From positions 1 to 6,320 of the forward strand of contig CAUEJN010000066.1 of assembly GCA_959018045.1 (NCBI GenBank): a DNA stretch of 6,320 bases, written 5' to 3'. Shown one piece after another: positions 4,555 to 6,320 of the stretch. The position numbers were made by a program, and so were the translations under genes. Below the pieces are notes generated by a model. The model did no database searches. It was not told where the DNA came from and saw only the letters and a program-made list of their open reading frames with translations. Source of the stretch: an uncultured Butyricicoccus sp. (lineage in GTDB: Bacteria; Bacillota; Clostridia; Oscillospirales; Butyricicoccaceae). Position 1 is the first letter of the stretch, and every line of letters starts with the position of its first letter.

Positions 4555-6234
4555 TTACATGTTGTCCAGCGCGCGCAGGATGCGCTGCACGATGGTCTCG
4601 CCCAGCTCGTCCGCGTACTGGCGGTTGCCGATGATGTTGCCCTGCACGGTGACGTACACCTGCACCGTCTGCCCGCCCGCGACGCGCTTTGACACGTCAT
4701 GCGGGATGATCTGCGTGCCGCTCGGCAGGTTGAGGATCTCGCCGCCGCGCTCGTTGACCCGCGTCAGGCCGCCTTTCCAGTACGATGTGCCCAGGGCGTT
4801 GCCGCCGATCAGGCTGCCGATGAAGTCGGCCGCGCCGCCGACCAGCGCCTTGCCGCCCTTATATACCGAGCCGAGGATCGGGATGCTTTCGATCTTGTCG
4901 TCCAGCCATGAGAAAAAGCCGGAAATCTTATCTTTAGCACCCTCAAACGCGCCGACGATACTGTCCTTGATACCAGTAAAGGTCTCCTTCACTTTATTCC
5001 ACAGGTCTCCAGCCCATTTTTTGACCTTGTCCCAGTTGGCAATCAGAAGCGCGCCCGCCGCGATTGCCGCACCAATCAGCAAAACGATGGGATTTGTCGC
5101 AACCAGCGCCATCACGGTTTTACCAAACTTGAAAATCGTCGTGGTGGCATTGATAACACCTGATGTAAACTGGAGAACCTTGACAATTCCCCACGCTGCG
5201 GCAATCGTCTTCAGCACGGAAATAATGGTGTCGCCGTTCTCCTGCACCCAGTTGAACGCCTGCCCGGCTTTATCAACCGCTGTTGCAAAGCCTTGATCGA
5301 ACTGTGTCGCCAGTGTACCCAAGTCAAGGCCGTCCACCCATGCGGAGAACTGCTCCGCCTTGCCGCTGAGCCAGTCCAGCGCCGAGCCTGGGCGCACCGT
5401 ACCGTCCGACATGGCCCCGAACAGCTCGAGTACCTTACCTTTGACATTGGAGCTTGTCTCGCCCAGCCCGGCGGTGATCTCCTGCAGTGCGGACTGCTGG
5501 TTGCGGGACGCAACGAGCTCGCTGTTGTTTTTGTAGAACGCCGTGGCCGCATCCTCATACGCACCAGACAACGTGTCCATAATGAGCTTGTTGCGCTCGC
5601 TCTCCGAGCCACAGGCGGCCAACTTCGTATTGAAGTCGTCCTCCATGATGCCTGCCCAGTTGAGCGCGTCCGCGAGCGTACCGGTCACCGTGCCGACCTT
5701 GGCGGTCTCATTGGCTGCCTCGATCAGGCCTTCGATCGGCAGGCTGTCGCCGAATGTACCGGATACGCCCGCCGCGATCCGCGTCCAGGTGCTCACGTCC
5801 TGCTCGTTCTGCGCGAGCTTGGCGAGCAGCTGGCTCGCCTCGGTCGCTGTGTCCGTGTCGCCGAGAATGCCGTAAAAATCGCGGTATGCCTGCGTCGCAG
5901 TCTGGGCGCTGTACCCCGCGGCCTCATAGGCCGTGTTCAGCTTGCCCTGCGCGATGCGGTATTCCTCGGTCGCGCCGTCGAGCGCGATAAACGCCGTGGT
6001 GAGCGCGGTCGCGCCCGCGACACCCACGCCGACGGCCGTCTTGGCAAAGCTCGTGATGCCGTCCACAGCCTTATTTTTGAACGCGATCACCTGCCGCGTG
6101 GCCTTGAGCATGTCGCTGTCGATCTGCGCGCCCGCCTTTTTGGCGTTCTGCGCGGCCTTGAGCAGGCCGCCGGACATGTTATCCCGCAGGTTGAGGACGG
6201 TGTTAATGACCTTATTCTTCGCCATGCGCACCAT
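4555..6234 (-). CDS. Tail tape measure protein
   Basis: 559 residues from ATG 6234, or 556 from ATG 6225 (MAKNKVINTV). I favour 6225 because AAGGA stands 8 nt before it and the MAKNK-like opening is usual, though GGAG 9 nt before 6234 is also possible. The N-terminus is helical with VLNLRDNMSGGLLKAAQNAKK. There is a first hydrophobic segment at about 62-85 (SFAKTAVGVGVAGATALTTAF) and a second at about 374-399. The latter includes NPIVLLIGAAIAAGALLI followed by NWDKVKKWAGDLWNKVKE, a common arrangement in Gram-positive tape measure proteins. Near the C-terminus comes YWKGGLTRVNERGGEILNLPSG (485-506), the conserved G-G-l-t-x-v-x-E-r-G-x-E motif. The protein sets tail length, occupies the tube and leaves with the DNA during ejection. 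It is short for a tape measure, implying a short tail. GC content drops within about 4920-5220. Confidence 0.92.
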   Translation of the reverse strand: MVRMAKNKVINTVLNLRDNMSGGLLKAAQNAKKAGAQIDSDMLKATRQVIAFKNKAVDGITSFAKTAVGVGVAGATALTTAFIALDGATEEYRIAQGKLNTAYEAAGYSAQTATQAYRDFYGILGDTDTATEASQLLAKLAQNEQDVSTWTRIAAGVSGTFGDSLPIEGLIEAANETAKVGTVTGTLADALNWAGIMEDDFNTKLAACGSESERNKLIMDTLSGAYEDAATAFYKNNSELVASRNQQSALQEITAGLGETSSNVKGKVLELFGAMSDGTVRPGSALDWLSGKAEQFSAWVDGLDLGTLATQFDQGFATAVDKAGQAFNWVQENGDTIISVLKTIAAAWGIVKVLQFTSGVINATTTIFKFGKTVMALVATNPIVLLIGAAIAAGALLIANWDKVKKWAGDLWNKVKETFTGIKDSIVGAFEGAKDKISGFFSWLDDKIESIPILGSVYKGGKALVGGAADFIGSLIGGNALGTSYWKGGLTRVNERGGEILNLPSGTQIIPHDVSKRVAGGQTVQVYVTVQGNIIGNRQYADELGETIVQRILRALDNM

Positions 6235-6320
6235 CCTTTCCGTCTCCGGGGAAAGCCGTTACAATGCCCGCCGCGGTCAGCAGGCGGGTCTCCTCATACC
6301 AGCGCGACCGGCCGACCCGC
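6212..6320 (-). CDS. C-terminal end of a small ORF upstream of the tape measure gene (possible tail-assembly chaperone)
   Basis: An open frame entering from the right edge gives 35 residues before TAA at 6214-6212: RVGRSRWYEETRLLTAAG, then IVTAFPGDGKDGAHGEE. It overlaps the start of the tape measure gene by 14 or 23 nt, depending on the start used. The other two minus-strand frames here have stops (TGA) within the region, so this is the likely coding frame. In contractile and siphophage tail operons this position is held by chaperone ORFs, the second often made by a programmed ribosomal frameshift, and such overlap with the tape measure gene is common. Too little of it is in the window to assign a family. 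The role is inferred from position alone. Confidence 0.5.
   Translation of the reverse strand, partial: RVGRSRWYEETRLLTAAGIVTAFPGDGKDGAHGEE

Noticed and set aside
4550..5296. A 248-codon plus-strand open frame opposite the tape measure gene.
   Set aside because: It is complementary to a clearly recognised gene, has no ribosome binding site or family motif, and its apparent hydrophobic stretches mirror the tape measure codons.
6267..6288. Inverted repeat CCCGCC ... GGCGGG near the right edge, considered as a terminator.
   Set aside because: It lies inside the coding frame of the upstream ORF, has a long loop and only a 6-bp stem, and no T run follows. It is likely chance in GC-rich DNA.
1..6320. 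CRISPR array, tRNA, insertion sequence, toxin-antitoxin or anti-phage defence cassette.
   Set aside because: No direct repeats with spacers, no cloverleaf-like stretch, no transposase motifs and no non-structural accessory genes were seen. The window is filled with tail genes.

Overview
This window holds part of the tail-assembly and baseplate module of a contractile-tailed (PBSX/Xkd-like) prophage or related phage-tail element. Every convincing gene reads on the minus strand, so transcription runs from position 6320 towards 1. The DNA is GC-rich, with sampled coding lines at about 67-70% GC. Starts are preceded by strong AGGAGG-type ribosome binding sites, and the proteins look like those of Gram-positive phages. 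A high-GC Firmicute host, for example a gut Clostridia/Oscillospiraceae lineage, fits best; this is inference from composition and family resemblance.

Layout in transcription order: (1) the C-terminal end of a small ORF, 6320-6212, in the place where tail-assembly chaperone ORFs sit; (2) the tail tape measure protein, 6234 (or 6225) to 4555; (3) a hairpin just after its stop, 4549-4530; (4) an XkdP-like baseplate/tail-tube protein without a LysM domain, whose conserved N-terminus seems to begin upstream of the first ATG at 4429, at a site with a good ribosome binding site but only ATC codons; (5) a baseplate hub protein (XkdQ/gpD-like) with a CHAP cell-wall hydrolase domain fused to its C-terminus, 4039-2525; (6) a small DUF2577/XkdR-like protein, 2515-2267; (7) a DUF2634/XkdS (gp25-like) baseplate wedge protein, 2255-1797; (8) a baseplate J/gp47-like protein (XkdT), 1813-749; (9) a DUF2313/YmfQ-like protein (XkdU), 759-202; (10) the N-terminus of a tail fibre or receptor-binding protein, 205-1, cut by the window edge.

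The genes are tightly packed. Neighbours overlap by 4 to 23 nt or are separated by 9 to 12 nt. The only gap of note, about 50-125 nt depending on the start used, follows the tape measure gene and contains the hairpin. I see no promoter inside the module, so it probably belongs to one late operon. Functionally, the tape measure protein sets tube length. The hub carries a peptidoglycan-cleaving domain at the tail tip. XkdR/S/T/U-like proteins form the baseplate wedges, and the fibre at the end provides host recognition.

Nothing here is a clearly new system. The points most worth a second look are the missing canonical start of the XkdP-like gene, the hub-CHAP fusion combined with the absence of LysM on its neighbour, and a block of low GC inside the tape measure gene that suggests mosaic exchange.
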